Assembly (NCBI RefSeq): GCF_030362835.1
Contig: NZ_JAUCGQ010000001.1
Span: 1-64,000 of the forward strand
Reading direction: 5' to 3'
Source of the DNA: Cellulomonas alba
GTDB lineage: Bacteria > Actinomycetota > Actinomycetes > Actinomycetales > Cellulomonadaceae
DNA length: 64,000 nucleotides
Below the pieces are notes generated by a model. That model did not search any database. It was given only the letters and a program-made list of their open reading frames with translations, and was not told where the DNA came from. This document shows positions 62,385 to 64,000 of the stretch, piece by piece (positions within the stretch are counted from its first letter, which is position 1; each line of letters starts with the position of its first letter). A program made the translations under genes and the position numbers.

Positions 62385-63500
62385 GTGATCACGTGGCGCG
62401 CGGGTGTCGTCGTCGGACTCGGCGCCGCCTGGACGGGCGCGCAGGAGCTCACGGTCGAGCTCGACGAGCCGCTCTCGTTCCCCACGGTGCGCGCCCTCGC
62501 CTACCCGGCGCTCGTCGGCGAGCTCGCGATCGGCGACCGCGTGCAGCTCAACGTGTCGGCGCTCGCGCGGGGGCTCGGGACCGGCGGGTACGCGCTCGTC
62601 GTGGCGCGCGACGGCGCCCTGCCTGCGGACCCTCCGGCGGGAGCCGGCCACCTGGTCAAGGCGCGCTACACGCCGCTGCAGGCGATGGTGCTCGGCGTCG
62701 ACGACCAGGAGTCCCCGCACCACGACGCGCTGCGCGACGCGGACGACCTCGGTGGGATGCCGGTCGTCGTCGCGGACCTGCACTCGGCGCTGCCCGCGGT
62801 GGTGGCGGGCGCGCGCCACGCCGCCGCGCGCGCCGGGGGCCGGGCGCCGCGCGTCGCGTACGTCATGACGGACGGCGGCGCCCTGCCCGCCTGGTTCTCG
62901 CGCGCGGTCGCCGGGCTGCGCGAGGCGCGCTGGATCGCGGCCTGCGTGACGACCGGCCAGGCGTTCGGCGGCGACCTCGAGGCCGTGACGGTCCACACCG
63001 GCCTGCTCGCCGCGCGGCACGTGGTCGGTGCCGACCTCGCGGTCGTGGCGCAGGGGCCCGGCAACCTCGGGACCGGCACGCGGTGGGGGTTCTCCGGCGT
63101 CGCCGCGGGCGAGGCCGTCAACGCGGCGGCAACGCTCGCGGGCCGACCGGTCGCGTCGCTGCGCGTGTCCGGCGCGGACGCGCGAGAACGTCACACGGGC
63201 GTCTCGCACCACTCGTTGACGGCCTACGGCCGGGTCGCGCTCGCGCCGGCCGACGTCGTGGTGCCCGTGCTCGACGTGCCCGGGCTCGGCCCGCTGAGCC
63301 GGCGTGTGGCGGACCAGGCGGCCGCGCTCGCGGACCGGCACCGGCTCGTGGAGGTCGAGGCGGGCGCCGACCTGCTCGAGGCGCTCGCGGCCTCCCCCGT
63401 CCGGCTGTCCACGATGGGGCGCGGGCTCGATGCGGACCCCGCGTCGTTCCTGGCGGCAGCGGCCGCGGGCGTGCACGCGGTCGACCTCCTCGGCGCCTGA
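62385..63500 (+). CDS. DUF3866 family protein
   Basis: 371 residues. Features: ITWRAGVVVGLGAAWTGAQELTV (shown in part), RYTPLQAMVLGVDDQESPHH, MPVVVADLHSALPAV, VAYVMTDGGALPAWFSR, VVAQGPGNLGTGTRWGFSG and VRLSTMGRGLDADPASFLAA (shown in part). Family is actinobacterial, cytoplasmic and uncharacterised. GTG at 62385. It is often found beside pafB. Confidence 0.88.
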   Translation: MITWRAGVVVGLGAAWTGAQELTVELDEPLSFPTVRALAYPALVGELAIGDRVQLNVSALARGLGTGGYALVVARDGALPADPPAGAGHLVKARYTPLQAMVLGVDDQESPHHDALRDADDLGGMPVVVADLHSALPAVVAGARHAAARAGGRAPRVAYVMTDGGALPAWFSRAVAGLREARWIAACVTTGQAFGGDLEAVTVHTGLLAARHVVGADLAVVAQGPGNLGTGTRWGFSGVAAGEAVNAAATLAGRPVASLRVSGADARERHTGVSHHSLTAYGRVALAPADVVVPVLDVPGLGPLSRRVADQAAALADRHRLVEVEAGADLLEALAASPVRLSTMGRGLDADPASFLAAAAAGVHAVDLLGA

Positions 63501-63556
63501 CGCGCGCCGTCGTCGAGCTGCTCGCAGCCGGCTCTCCTGCCCGACCTCTGGCGCTG

Positions 63557-63585
63557 TATCGCCTCGCGTAGTACGTTCGGCGATA
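63557..63585. promoter_or_regulatory. Inverted repeat upstream of padR
   Basis: TATCGCC at 63557-63563 and GGCGATA at 63579-63585 with a 15-bp spacer; flanked by GTATC and GATATAC. It is 20-48 bp before the PadR start. PadR regulators often bind dyads in their own promoter. Confidence 0.5.
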
Positions 63586-63605
63586 TACCGACGGACGGAG
63601 CACCG

Positions 63606-63920
63606 ATGGCTGACGACCTGGGCCGCTGGGCCGAACCGGGCCTGCTGATCCTCGCGAGCCTCGCCGACGGCGAGAAGCACGGGTACGCGATCACGGCAGA
63701 CGTGGCCGAGCAGGTCGGCGTCAGGCTCGGACCGGGCACCCTCTATGCGGCGCTGGGCCGCCTCGAGGCGCTCGGCCTCATCGAGGGGCGCCCTGCCGAG
63801 GGGCGACGACGGCCGTACCGCCTCACCGCGGCCGGCGCGACCGAGCTGACGGCGCAGTCGCGCCGGATGCACCGCCTCGCCACGCTGAGCCTCGGCCGGC
63901 TCGGAACCGTCCAGGCATGA
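63606..63920 (+). CDS. PadR-family transcriptional regulator
   Basis: 104 residues. Winged helix: LLILASLADGEKHGYAITADVAEQVGVRLGPGTLYAALGRLEALGLIEGRP (shown in part), then the wing and a short dimerising helix (SRRMHRLATLSLGRL). ATG at 63606 follows CGGAGCACCG. The stop overlaps the next gene (ATGA), a frequent PadR/membrane-protein pairing. Confidence 0.92.
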   Translation: MADDLGRWAEPGLLILASLADGEKHGYAITADVAEQVGVRLGPGTLYAALGRLEALGLIEGRPAEGRRRPYRLTAAGATELTAQSRRMHRLATLSLGRLGTVQA

Positions 63921-64000
63921 GCCAGGACCCGCGGCTCGTCCGCGTCCTCGTCGGGTGCTACCCCGCCCGGTGGCGACGCGTGCACGGCGACGAGTACAGC
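63917..64000 (+). CDS. Start of a protein co-transcribed with padR (runs off the window)
   Basis: 28 codons visible (MSQDPRLVRVLVGCYPARWRR, shown in part). The motif YPARWR..HGDEY is typical of integral membrane proteins partnered with PadR regulators. The 3' part lies beyond the window. ATG overlaps the padR stop. Confidence 0.7.
   Translation, partial: MSQDPRLVRVLVGCYPARWRRVHGDEYS

Overview
The window is high-GC actinobacterial chromosome. Its markers are RbpA, a GarA/FtsR block, PafB/PafC, HelY, Ku with LigD-type proteins, frequent GTG starts and many 4-bp stop/start overlaps. Two secreted plant-polysaccharide enzymes with CBM2 modules (a GH74 xyloglucanase and a GH6 cellulase with FnIII modules), plus LacI-type operators, point to a cellulolytic genus such as Cellulomonas. 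The genus is inferred from gene content only.

Region 1 (1-3550) is a decayed accessory segment. It holds the 3' end of an IS3-family element, a 5'-truncated and frameshifted RHS gene with a C-terminal tip domain and a candidate immunity gene, a second orphan RHS tip remnant, a sequence resembling a tmRNA 3' end (possible integration scar), a long hairpin and tRNA-Pro(GGG).

Region 2 (3.6-13.8 kb): secreted-repeat lipoprotein, VOC protein, an ECF sigma/zinc anti-sigma pair, esterase, pirin, a second ECF sigma overlapping an alkyltransferase gene, DUF2277, a DUF222/HNH protein, and mqo with a small partner. Region 3 (13.8-34.6 kb): GH74, App1-like phosphatase with Dps, a divergent NHEJ locus (LigD-type polymerase, LigD-type ligase, Ku, PHP protein), HU, a Fur-family regulator, threonine aldolase, GH6 with an adjacent LacI regulator, a large LacI-sensor/GAF-like/PAS/degenerate-GGDEF protein, and a DEAD-box helicase.

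Region 4 (34.8-43.7 kb) is a core block: PgsA-like enzyme, DUF881-Sbp-DUF881, GarA, FtsR, bifunctional nuclease, MerR, then an orphan ParA and a metallo-beta-lactamase protein. The gap at 43.68-44.01 kb carries a strong match to a chromosomal dif site, so the window probably covers the replication terminus.

Region 5 (44-64 kb): HAD hydrolase, an AraC/VOC/UvrA-paralogue operon, aldo/keto reductase, RbpA with a SigR-type promoter, Lnt and polyprenol-phosphate mannosyltransferase, amidohydrolase, the pafB-pafC-tatA-tatC-dgk-helY block, DUF3866, and a PadR operon that runs off the end.

The clearest functional logic is cellulose/xyloglucan sensing: GH74 and GH6 share a LacI-type operator core, and a lacI gene sits directly upstream of GH6, divergent from the LacI-sensor signalling protein with a CRP-like box between them.
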